Shown one piece after another: positions 44,536-59,341 of a DNA stretch of 64,000 nt. Where the stretch lies: positions 36,009 to 100,008 of the forward strand of contig NZ_JTJB01000031.1 of NCBI RefSeq assembly GCF_000794385.1. Direction: 5' to 3'. Both the position numbers and the translations under genes were made by a program. Source of the stretch: Thermus sp. 2.9. GTDB lineage: Bacteria; Deinococcota; Deinococci; Deinococcales; Thermaceae. Below the pieces are notes generated by a model that saw only the letters and a list, made by a program, of their open reading frames with translations, was not told the origin of the DNA and did not search any database. How positions within the stretch are numbered: the stretch's first letter is position 1; each line of letters opens with the position of its first letter.

Positions 44536-45381
44536 CCACCCTTGAGGGACGAGGACGTGGGCAAGGGCAGCGCGGAAGGCCTCGGCGAAGGCCTCGGGGG
44601 CGTCTATCCAGGGATAGTGCCCCGCCCCGGGCACCACCCGGATGGGCGCTTTGAGCCGCTCCGCCACCTCTTCGGCGTAGGGGTAGCTGGTGCCGTCCAG
44701 CTCCCCCACCACCACCGCCAGGGCCTTGCGGGAAGGGGCGAGGTAGGGGGTGTAGTCCAGGCGCCAAAGCCCGTTGTGCAGGAAGGCCAGGGCCGGGGTG
44801 TCGGGGCCCAGGATGCCCGAGCCTTCCGCCAGCCACTCGTACTCCAGGCGCCCCCTTGGGCTTGGGAACATGAGGCGGTCAAAAAGAAGCTTGGGTTCGG
44901 CCTTTTCCAAGGCGGCCTTGAGGTTTTCCTCCGGGTCTTCCCCCGGGGTGAGCCCCGCTGCCTCCGCCAGGCGGGCGGCGAGCCAGGGGAAGTTCACCCA
45001 AGGGCCTAAGAGCAAGGCCCCTTCCGCCTCGGGGTAGCGGCGGAGGACCTCCAGGGCCACCACCGCCCCGAAGCCGTGGGCCAGAAGGCCAAACCGCTCT
45101 ATCCCCAAGGCCTCGGCCAGGGCCAGGGTGTCCTCCACCAGGGCGTCAAGGGTGAAGAGCCGGGGGTCTTGCGGAAGCTCCAGGCTCCGCCCCGAGCCCC
45201 GCTGGTCAAAGTAGACCACGCGGAAGCCTTCCAGGTGGTCCTGGAGGCTTTCCCGGAGGACGTAGGCGTTTCCCCCGGGGCCCCCGTGGAGGACCAAGAG
45301 GGCGGGGGCGTGCAGGTCCCCCACGTCCTCCACGTAAAGCTCCGCCTCCCCTACGGGGATGTAGCCGATTTCTTCCCGCAT
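44533..45381 (-). CDS. Alpha/beta-hydrolase of the proline iminopeptidase type, lacking the nucleophile serine
   Basis: A 282-residue protein with HGGPGG at 32-37 (oxyanion region of proline iminopeptidases), FDQRGSGRS, and a C-terminal histidine in GAGHYPWID. The nucleophile elbow should read G-x-S-x-G; here it is AHGFGA, with Gly103 (codon GGC) in the serine position. The enzyme may therefore be inactive as a peptidase or act differently. It starts 31 bases inside the end of the preceding small gene. Confidence 0.8.
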   Translation of the reverse strand: MREEIGYIPVGEAELYVEDVGDLHAPALLVLHGGPGGNAYVLRESLQDHLEGFRVVYFDQRGSGRSLELPQDPRLFTLDALVEDTLALAEALGIERFGLLAHGFGAVVALEVLRRYPEAEGALLLGPWVNFPWLAARLAEAAGLTPGEDPEENLKAALEKAEPKLLFDRLMFPSPRGRLEYEWLAEGSGILGPDTPALAFLHNGLWRLDYTPYLAPSRKALAVVVGELDGTSYPYAEEVAERLKAPIRVVPGAGHYPWIDAPEAFAEAFRAALAHVLVPQGW

Positions 45382-45590
45382 CCCCTATAGACTACCCCAT
45401 CCTCCAAGGTAAAGGTCCAGACCCTGACCCCGGGGAGGCCCTCCGCCAAGGCCTTAGCCTCCTCCGAGGCGCCGAAGACCTGAAGGAGGAACACCCCTTC
45501 CCCCGCCAGGAGCCAGTGGGGGTGGGGAAGCCTTTGCGCCAGCGCCCAAAGGGGTTCCCGTTCCTTGCCTTCCACGAAGAGCACCTTCAT
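45351..45590 (-). CDS. Small hypothetical protein
   Basis: A 79-residue protein starting MKVLFVEGKEREPLWALAQ, with an alpha/beta pattern. I know no family. An upstream in-frame start at 45602 exists, but the ATG at 45590 directly overlaps the aldolase stop region and is more likely. It overlaps the hydrolase by 31 bases, so the set from the aldolase to the hydrolase is one operon. Confidence 0.6.
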   Translation of the reverse strand: MKVLFVEGKEREPLWALAQRLPHPHWLLAGEGVFLLQVFGASEEAKALAEGLPGVRVWTFTLEDGVVYRGCGKKSATSP

Positions 45591-46165
45591 CCCTTCCCCC
45601 AAAGCCGATGGTAAAGGAGGATCTCGGCGCTTTCCTCCAAGGTGGTGAGGAGGCTATAGGCCTCCAGAAGCGCTTCTTCCGGCTTTTCCTTGCGCCCCAA
45701 GGCAAAGGCCCCATGCCCCTTGAGGAGGCAGACCGGGTGCTCCCCGAGCGCTTCCGCCACCGCCAAGGCCGCCTCTTCCGTGGCGGAGGTGGTCTTGGGG
45801 GAGAGCACGGGGACTTCCTTGAGGTGGTACTGGCCCTCGAGGTCCAAGGGTACGAGCCGCTCCAGGTGCAAGGAGAGGGCCACCGCCACCCGGGGGTGGG
45901 CGTGGACCAGGGCCTTGGCCCCCGTCCGCCGGTAAACCTCCCGGTGGATCACGCTTTCCACGCTGGCCCCCGGGGGAAAGGGGCCCTCTAAGGGCACCTC
46001 CACCAGGTCCTCCGGGGTAAGCCGGGCCTTCTGCACCCCGCTTTTGGTGATGAGGAAACCCTCCTTGGTGCGCGCGGAAAAGTTGCCCGCGGTGGCGGAG
46101 ATGAGGCGCTGGGCGAAGAGGTCTTCCCCCACTTGGCGAAAGGCGGCGTAGAGCTTGGCCAACAT
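45587..46165 (-). CDS. Class II aldolase family protein
   Basis: A 192-residue protein of the AraD/FucA fold: LISATAGNFSAR, TKSGVQK, metal histidines in VHAHPRVA and a third in LLKGHGAFALG. Members include fuculose-phosphate aldolase and methylthioribulose-phosphate dehydratase; the substrate cannot be fixed here. The ATG at 46165 follows CATAAT by 6 bases, so it is probably leaderless. A second ATG, 6 codons upstream, lies within that promoter. Confidence 0.8.
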   Translation of the reverse strand: MLAKLYAAFRQVGEDLFAQRLISATAGNFSARTKEGFLITKSGVQKARLTPEDLVEVPLEGPFPPGASVESVIHREVYRRTGAKALVHAHPRVAVALSLHLERLVPLDLEGQYHLKEVPVLSPKTTSATEEAALAVAEALGEHPVCLLKGHGAFALGRKEKPEEALLEAYSLLTTLEESAEILLYHRLWGKG

Positions 46166-46183
46166 GGCCCCATTATGGGCCAA

Positions 46184-46210
46184 GAGACGGCGGGGAGAAC
46201 CCGCCGCCTC
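46184..46210 (-). terminator. Possible terminator of rpoBC
   Basis: GAGGCGGCGGG and CCCGCCGTCTC form an 11-bp stem with one G-U pair, about 13 bases after the rpoC stop codon. The following sequence has few U, so termination may be partial. Confidence 0.4.
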
Positions 46211-46222
46211 TTAAGCCTTTCC

Positions 46223-50793
<4,571 letters not shown>

Positions 50794-50808
50794 CGTTCCT
50801 CCAGGTTT

Positions 50809-54165
<3,357 letters not shown>

Positions 54166-54217
54166 GCGTCACCTCAAAGGGTAAGCGGGCCGCCCGAGGT
54201 AAGCTAACAGGGTTCTT

Positions 54218-54241
54218 CCGCAAGGGGTAGGTCCCTTGCGG
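54218..54241 (-). promoter_or_regulatory. Stem-loop in the rpoB leader
   Basis: CCGCAAGGG and CCCTTGCGG form a perfect 9-bp stem around a 6-base loop, in the middle of an approximately 120-base leader. No U run follows, so it is more likely an RNA stability or regulatory element than a terminator. Confidence 0.5.
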
Positions 54242-54291
54242 CGGCTGGCTCTTACCGTGCTCCCTTGGCCCGACCAAAGAGCACAAACTTT

Positions 54292-54320
54292 ACCTTACAT
54301 GAAACCCCCCTTTCCGTCAA
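54292..54320 (-). promoter_or_regulatory. rpoB promoter
   Basis: On the minus strand TTGACG (54320-54315), a 17-base spacer and TAAGGT (54297-54292). The insertion sequence ends 9 bases upstream of the -35. Confidence 0.8.
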
Positions 54321-54329
54321 CAACGCAGG

Positions 54330-55067
54330 GGGCTTGCCTAGTAAATCGCCTTGTACCCCGGAGGAGGGGGGAGGAGGGAAAAGAGAACCCTGAGGCCATA
54401 AGCCAAAAGCTCCAAGAACGCCCGCACCATCGCCGTCTTGGGCTTCCTTTCCGCCAAATACCCACCCCTAAGCCCCGTCTTCATCCCCCCAAACACCCCC
54501 TCCACTACCCCACGAAACCGGTACACCGCCGGGTCCCACACCTCCCGCCCCCAGGCCCGCAACCTATCCCGCGCCTCACCCCCTCCCCGCAACCGAATCT
54601 GCGGATGGAGCTCTAGCTCCGCCACCCTCCCCCACACCTCCTGCCCGTCAAACCCCGCGTCCGCCACCAACGTCCCCCCACGGGGACCAAACCTCCCCAA
54701 AGCCCATGCCCCCAAGACGGGATCGGGGGCATATCCCATCCCCACAGTTCCCCCAAAGGGCCAAAGGAGCTTCCTCCCCCGCTCCCACCGCGCCAGGGCC
54801 AGGAGCCGGCTATGCCCCCGCACCCGCCGCACCTCCTCCCCCCTGCGGTACCGCAGTACCTGGTCCTCCCTCCGGTAGCTCAGGCCGGTGGTGTCCATGA
54901 GGTAAAGGGGGGGTCGGGGTCTTGGGGTGAGAGGTGGGCCTCCACCTCCTGGGCGAGGCGGAGGCGGTGGGTGAGGACCTCTTTGGGGCTCGGTTCTCGC
55001 CGGGGAAAGCCGCGCTTGCCCATGGGGTTAGGGTGCATAGACCTAACGGATTTTGCAAGGCAAGCCC
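54330..55067 (-). mobile_element. Insertion sequence, full-length copy (738 bp)
   Basis: Bounded by inverted repeats starting GGGCTTGCCT at each end (GGGCTTGCCTAGTAAA left, GGGCTTGCCTTGCAAA right when read inward). It encodes a DDE transposase in two frames. The flanks (CAACGCAGG and ACAAGGGTT) are not a direct repeat, so the target duplication has been lost or there was a rearrangement. The same element, internally deleted, lies 1.4 kb away in opposite orientation. Confidence 0.88.
54338..55023 (-). CDS. DDE transposase expressed through a C7 frameshift site
   Basis: The first frame begins MGKRGFPRREPSPKEVLTHR and stops 50 codons on. The second frame begins around LMDTTGLSYRREDQVL. Re-reading one base at the run CCCCCCC (-1) joins them as DPDPPLYLMDTTG, giving 228 residues. 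Candidate catalytic acids: the Asp of MDTTGL, Asp in VADAGFDGQEVW, Glu in FRGVVEGVFGGMKTG. The layout is that of IS4/IS5-like transposases. A -1 slip on the C7 run explains the split, and the run is identical in the second copy. Confidence 0.8.
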
Positions 55068-55081
55068 ACAAGGGTTTTGAC

Positions 55082-56350
55082 CTAAGGGGTGAGTCGGTGG
55101 CGGTCCCGGGGGAAGGCCCGGGCGTAGCGCACGTTGGGCAGGCCCAGGAGCTTTTGCGTGAGCCTTTCCGCCCCGATGGCGAACCCCCCGTGGGGGGGCA
55201 TGCCGTACTTGAAGACCTCCAGGTAGCCCTGGAAGCCCTCGGGGTCCATGCCCTTTTCCTCTAGGCTTCGCAAGAGCTCCTCGTGGCGGTGGATGCGCTG
55301 GCCTCCCGAGGTGATCTCCAGGCCGCGGAAGAGGAGGTCAAAGCTCCGGGTGGTGCCGTCGGGCTCGGGGTAGGTGTAAAAGGGGCGCACCGCCTTGGGG
55401 TAGCGGGTGAGGAAGAGCCAGTCCGTGCCCCAGCGCTCCTTGGCGTACTGGCCCAGGAGGCGCTCCGCCTCCTCGGAGAGGTCCTGGCCGGCGGGGTAGC
55501 CGAGCTCCTCCTTGAGGAGGCGGCGGGCCTCCGCCAGGGTCAGGCGGGGGATGTCCTTTGGGAAGGAGGGCCACTCGGCCCCGAGGAGCCGTATCTCGTT
55601 CCCCGCGCTGGCGAGGGCCTCCTCCAGCATTTCCTGAAGGAGTTCCTCCTCCAGGCGCATGAGGTCCTCTTCCCCGGCGATGAAGCCCATCTCCACGTCC
55701 AAGGAGAGGTACTCGTTCAGGTGGCGGCTGGTGTTGTGCTCCTCCATGCGCCACACCGGGGCCACCTCGTAGACCCGCTCAAACACCCCCACCATGATCT
55801 GCTTGTAGAGCTGGGGGGACTGGGCCAGGTACGCCCGGTGTTCAAAGTAGTCCACGCCGAAGAGCCCCGAGCCCCCTTCCGCCCCGGCCCGCACCACCTT
55901 GGGGGTGAAGATCTCCGTGAAGTCGTGCCGGTCCAAGTAGCGGCGGAAGCCCCGCACCAAGGCGGCCTGGACCTTGAGGGGGGCGCGGGCTTTTTCCCCC
56001 CTTAGGGTCACGTAGCGGTATTCCAGGAGGGTGTCGGGGTGGGCCCGCCACTCCTCTTTGGGGATCTCCACCGGGGTGGGTTCCAGGGCGGGGGAGAGGA
56101 CCTCGAGGTCCCGGGCCCGGACCTCGAGGCCCCCCGGGGCCTTGGGGCTTAAGACCACCACCCCCCGCACCCGGAGGGCGGACTCGGGGAGGGGAAGTTT
56201 CCTGCCCCCCGTGACCACCTGCACCACCCCGCTTCGGTCCCGGAGGAGGAGGAACTGCACCTTCCCCAGGTCCCGCCGCCAGTGGAGGAAGCCCAAAAGC
56301 TCCACCTCTTCGCCCACGTGCTCCTTTAGGTCTTTCAAAAGTACGCGCAT
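55082..56350 (-). CDS. aspS: Non-discriminating aspartyl-tRNA synthetase (short, archaeal type)
   Basis: A class II synthetase of 422 residues: N-terminal OB fold (ELLGFLHWRRDLGKVQFLLL), motif 2 VYEVAPVWRMEEHNTSRHL and motif 3 GFAIGAERLTQKLLGL. The length and the end RDRHRLTP correspond to Thermus AspRS-2, which lacks the long bacterial insertion and charges both tRNA-Asp and tRNA-Asn; Asp-tRNA-Asn is then amidated by GatCAB. GGGAGG precedes the ATG. The promoter is at 56460-56488, and an insertion sequence lies on each side of the gene. Confidence 0.92.
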   Translation of the reverse strand: MRVLLKDLKEHVGEEVELLGFLHWRRDLGKVQFLLLRDRSGVVQVVTGGRKLPLPESALRVRGVVVLSPKAPGGLEVRARDLEVLSPALEPTPVEIPKEEWRAHPDTLLEYRYVTLRGEKARAPLKVQAALVRGFRRYLDRHDFTEIFTPKVVRAGAEGGSGLFGVDYFEHRAYLAQSPQLYKQIMVGVFERVYEVAPVWRMEEHNTSRHLNEYLSLDVEMGFIAGEEDLMRLEEELLQEMLEEALASAGNEIRLLGAEWPSFPKDIPRLTLAEARRLLKEELGYPAGQDLSEEAERLLGQYAKERWGTDWLFLTRYPKAVRPFYTYPEPDGTTRSFDLLFRGLEITSGGQRIHRHEELLRSLEEKGMDPEGFQGYLEVFKYGMPPHGGFAIGAERLTQKLLGLPNVRYARAFPRDRHRLTP

Positions 56351-56369
56351 GCTTCCCTCCCTAAGCGTT

Positions 56370-56401
56370 GGCCCCCCCCGGCCATGGGGACCGGGGGGGC
56401 C
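56370..56401 (-). promoter_or_regulatory. Strong stem-loop in the aspS leader
   Basis: GGCCCCCCCGG and CCGGGGGGGGCC form an 11-bp stem with one bulged base, ending about 20 bases before the aspS start codon. A second palindrome, GGCGCAATATGCGCC, lies near 56443-56457. Neither is followed by U residues. Confidence 0.5.
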
Positions 56402-56459
56402 GGGTGCGCCGCCCCCCAGCTAGCCGTTGTTGAGAAAGCGCGGGCGCATATTGCGCCTA

Positions 56460-56488
56460 AGTTTAGGGGCTTTCCTGGGGGAGGTCAA
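56460..56488 (-). promoter_or_regulatory. aspS promoter
   Basis: TTGACC (56488-56483), 17 bases and TAAACT (56465-56460) on the minus strand. The TAA was the stop codon of the upstream gene before the insertion sequence arrived. Confidence 0.78.
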
Positions 56489-56952
56489 GCCGCTCAGGGC
56501 TTGCCTTGCAAACCTCGTCTACGGTATACATCCTAGCACCATGGGCAAGCGCGGCTTTCCCCGGCGAGAACCAAGCCCCAAAGAGGTCCTCACCCACCGC
56601 CTCCGCCTCGCCCAGGAGGTGGAGGCCCACCTCGCACACCAAGACCCCGACCCCCCCTTTACCTCATGGACACCACCGGCCTGAGCTACCGGAGCAAGGA
56701 CCAGGTACTGCGGTACCGCAGGGGGGAGGAGGTGCGGCGGGTGCGGGGGCATAGCCGGCTCCTGGCCCTGGTGCGGTGGGAGCGGGGGATGAAGACGGGG
56801 CTTAGGGGTGGGTATTTGGCGGAAAGGAAGCCCAAGACGGCGATGGTGCGGGCGTTCTTGGAGCTTTTGGCTTATGGCCTCAGGGTTCTCTTTTCCCTCC
56901 TCCCCCCTCCTCCGGGGTACAAGGCGATTTACTAGGCAAGCCCAGCCGCTCA
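56488..56952 (+). mobile_element. Insertion sequence, internally deleted copy (447 bp) with 9-bp target duplication
   Basis: The element occupies 56497-56943 with the same terminal repeats as the copy at 54330. It is flanked by perfect direct repeats AGCCGCTCA at 56488-56496 and 56944-56952. Compared with the full copy it lacks 291 bp (97 codons); the deletion ends both fall at GGGGGA. Intact ends and lost catalytic core make it a non-autonomous, MITE-like form. Confidence 0.92.
56541..56935 (+). pseudogene. Deleted transposase remnant
   Basis: Starts MGKRGFPRREPSPKEV as in the full copy, keeps the C7 run and the MDTTGLSYR segment, then jumps from ALVRWERG to MKTGLRGGYLAERK. The second and third catalytic acids are lost. 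The deletion is in frame. It cannot be an active transposase. Confidence 0.88.
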
Positions 56953-57218
56953 AAGGCCAGGACGAGCTCGGGAAGCGCCTCGGGCCCCGCCACGGCGAAG
57001 AAGTTTTCCTCCACCTCCCAGCGGGCCGCCCACTCCCCCGCCACCCCGGCCAGGGTCTTGGGGCCCGCCTCCTCCTTGAGGAAGCGCCGCCGGCGAAGCC
57101 TCTGGTGTCCTCCTTCCCCGTAGAAGACCTGGTAGACCACGCCGCCTCGGCGCTTCTCCGCGTACCACCCCCCTTCAATGGGGCTCACCTCGTAGCCCAA
57201 GGCCTTAAGGGCTTCCAT
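56880..57218 (-). CDS. Hypothetical protein with 3' end replaced by the insertion sequence
   Basis: Starts MEALKALGYEVSPIEGGW and stays open into the insertion sequence, ending at 56880 after 112 residues. Removing the element and one target repeat restores a gene of 99 codons ending LAFERLDLPQESP, whose TAA is at 56465-56463. Only the last seven residues are changed, to about 20 encoded by the element. It has an alpha/beta pattern and no known family. It overlaps the PLD gene by 14 bases and ends the tatD operon. Confidence 0.75.
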   Translation of the reverse strand: MEALKALGYEVSPIEGGWYAEKRRGGVVYQVFYGEGGHQRLRRRRFLKEEAGPKTLAGVAGEWAARWEVEENFFAVAGPEALPELVLAFERLGLPSKSPCTPEEGGGGKREP

Positions 57219-58506
57219 CCAGGACCTCGAGGGCCTCGGGGCCTTCCAGGACGATTTCGTAGTAGCCGGCGTAAAGGACGATGCGCCCCTTGGCCCGCAC
57301 CTTCTTGCCCAGGTAGCTTTGGGGGAAGGGCTGTTGGAAAAGGCTGTAGCTTCGCGGGAAGACCACCAGGCGCAGGTCGCTTTCCCCCGTGCCGAAGTGG
57401 AGGAAGGCCACGGTGCCCCGGTCCTCCACCCGCTGGATCACCCCTTCCACCCGGGCCACCCGGCCGAAATACCGGGGGGCCTCCTGCCAGGGGATGGTCC
57501 CTTCCACCTCGGGCAGGGCGAAGGGGTTTTCCCTTAGCCCCGCTTGGAAGTCCTTTTCCATCACCGCCAGGAGGCGGGCGAAGGCCTCGGGGGCCTCCTT
57601 GCGGGAAAGGCGCACGGCGAGCTCGCGGTTGGCGTTTAAGGAGTTGGCGCTCAGGTTGATGCTTCCCAAAAGGGCCACCTCCCCGTCTTGCACCAGCACC
57701 TTGGCGTGGACGTAGGGGTCGGGGAGGAAGCGCACCTCGGCCCCCGCCTCCCTTAGCGCCTCCGCCCCCGCCAGGAAGTAGGTGTCCCCGGGCTCGGCGG
57801 GGCTTCCCACCAGGCGCACCCTAACCCCCCGGGCCAAGGCCGCCCGCAGGGCCGCCAGCACCTCCGGGTCCGCCATGGCCTGGTGCTCCAGGAAAAGCTC
57901 GCGCTTGGCCCCTTGGATGAGGGCAAGGAGAACCTCGCGGGCGTTTCCCTCCTTGACCCCGCCCAGGACGCGGCTTGGGGCCCAGACGAGGAGGGACCGG
58001 GAGAGGTCCAGGCGCTCCCCCTTCCAGTCCGCCTCAAAGACCCGGGCCACCTCCGCCACCTCTTTGGGGTCGTCCAGGATGAGGGCGTACTCCCGGTTGG
58101 CGCTGAAGGAGCTCCCGGTGAAGTTCATGGTCCCCACCCAGGCCCACTTCCGGTCCACCACCAGGCTCTTCTCGTGGACGAAGACGAAGCGGAAGGGGGT
58201 GGTGAGGCGCACCTCCACCCCCCGTTCCTTCAGGGCCTGGTAGACGGTGAGGTCCACCCGCCCCCCTGAGGGCTCCCGCTCCAGGAGGACCCTCACCTTG
58301 ACCCCCCGGGCCACCGCCTCCCCCAGGGCCTCCACCACGTCCATGCGGCTTGGGGTCCAGAGGTAGGCCTTGACCAGGATCTCCGCCTTGGCGGCGCGGA
58401 TGAGGTCCAAAAGGGGCGCCACCCCGTCCTCGGGCTCCACCACCAGCCGGGGGGCCGCCAGGACGGTGAGGAGGAGAAAAACCAGGGTAAAGAGAAGCCT
58501 TCGCAT
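57205..58506 (-). CDS. Exported phospholipase D-fold protein
   Basis: A 433-residue protein with signal peptide (RRLLFTLVFLLLTVLAAP) and two HKD motifs: VHEKSLVVD followed by GTMNFTGSS, and VHAKVLVQD followed by GSINLSANS. A C-terminal OB-like domain of about 90 residues ends the chain. It could be a secreted nuclease or phospholipase. The OB-like part suggests nucleic acid binding. Start at the ATG overlapping the tatD stop (TGATG). Confidence 0.85.
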   Translation of the reverse strand: MRRLLFTLVFLLLTVLAAPRLVVEPEDGVAPLLDLIRAAKAEILVKAYLWTPSRMDVVEALGEAVARGVKVRVLLEREPSGGRVDLTVYQALKERGVEVRLTTPFRFVFVHEKSLVVDRKWAWVGTMNFTGSSFSANREYALILDDPKEVAEVARVFEADWKGERLDLSRSLLVWAPSRVLGGVKEGNAREVLLALIQGAKRELFLEHQAMADPEVLAALRAALARGVRVRLVGSPAEPGDTYFLAGAEALREAGAEVRFLPDPYVHAKVLVQDGEVALLGSINLSANSLNANRELAVRLSRKEAPEAFARLLAVMEKDFQAGLRENPFALPEVEGTIPWQEAPRYFGRVARVEGVIQRVEDRGTVAFLHFGTGESDLRLVVFPRSYSLFQQPFPQSYLGKKVRAKGRIVLYAGYYEIVLEGPEALEVLDGSP

Positions 58507-59258
58507 CACCACCCAAAGCATACCTGGGCGTTTTGGTCCGTGAGGGCCTCCGCCTCCTTTAGGCCCATCCCCAGGACCTCCGCCAGCTTGGCCAGGGTGT
58601 GGCGCACGTAGTGGGGGCGGTTGCGCCTGCCCCGGTGGGGCTCGGGGGGGAGGAAGGGGGTGTCGGTTTCCACTAGGAGGCGGTCCTTGGGCAGGCGCTT
58701 CGCCGCCTCCCGGAGGGCCTCGTTCTTCTTGTAGGTGAGGGGGCCGGCGAAGCTGAAGTAAGCCCCCACCTCGAGGCCCGCCCGCTCCAAAGCCGGGTGC
58801 CCCCCGAAGGCGTGGAGGACGGCCCGCTTGGGGCGGTGGAGGAGAAGCCAGGCGGCGAGGTCCTCCTCGGCGCTAGCGTCCTTGCTCCGCACGTGGAGGA
58901 CCAAGGGAAGCCCCCTTTCTTCCGCCAAGGCCGCCTGGAAGTCCAGGGCCCTAAGCTGGGCGGCCTTGGTCTCGGGGGTCCAGTAGTAGTCCAAGCCCGT
59001 CTCCCCGATGGCCTTCACCCGGCCGTGGCCCGCATAGTGGCGGAGCGCCTCCTCCACCTCGGGGGAGAGGAGGTGGGCGCTCGTGGGGTGGAGGCCGATG
59101 GCGGCGTAGACGTTTTCCTGGGCGAGGGACAGGGTCTTCTCCCAGCGGCTTGGGTCCACCCCTAGGGTGAGGACCGCTTTGAGCTCGGGCAGGTGGGCCT
59201 TCACCTCCTCCAGCTCCTCGGGCTCCAGGAAGTCCAGGTGGGCGTGGGTGTCGGTCAT
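58506..59258 (-). CDS. tatD: TatD-family metal-dependent deoxyribonuclease
   Basis: A 250-residue amidohydrolase-fold enzyme: THAHLD at 4-9, AIGETGLDYY, LVLHVRSKDA, LHAFGGHP and ETDTPFLPP provide the metal ligands. TatD proteins are 3'-5' DNases or exonucleases involved in DNA repair or processing. It is the first gene of a three-gene operon with the PLD protein and the interrupted gene. Confidence 0.93.
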   Translation of the reverse strand: MTDTHAHLDFLEPEELEEVKAHLPELKAVLTLGVDPSRWEKTLSLAQENVYAAIGLHPTSAHLLSPEVEEALRHYAGHGRVKAIGETGLDYYWTPETKAAQLRALDFQAALAEERGLPLVLHVRSKDASAEEDLAAWLLLHRPKRAVLHAFGGHPALERAGLEVGAYFSFAGPLTYKKNEALREAAKRLPKDRLLVETDTPFLPPEPHRGRRNRPHYVRHTLAKLAEVLGMGLKEAEALTDQNAQVCFGW

Positions 59259-59341
59259 GGGCTCAGCTTAGCCCAAGGGGCCCTTGTCGGCCGGGCTACG
59301 AAGGGCCTATGCCTTCCCCGTATCCTGAAGGGGAGGCTTCC

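Noticed and set aside
54330..56943. Composite transposon carrying aspS between inverted insertion-sequence copies
   Set aside because: The deleted copy has its own perfect 9-bp duplication, and the outer flanks of the pair do not match each other, so the copies inserted separately.
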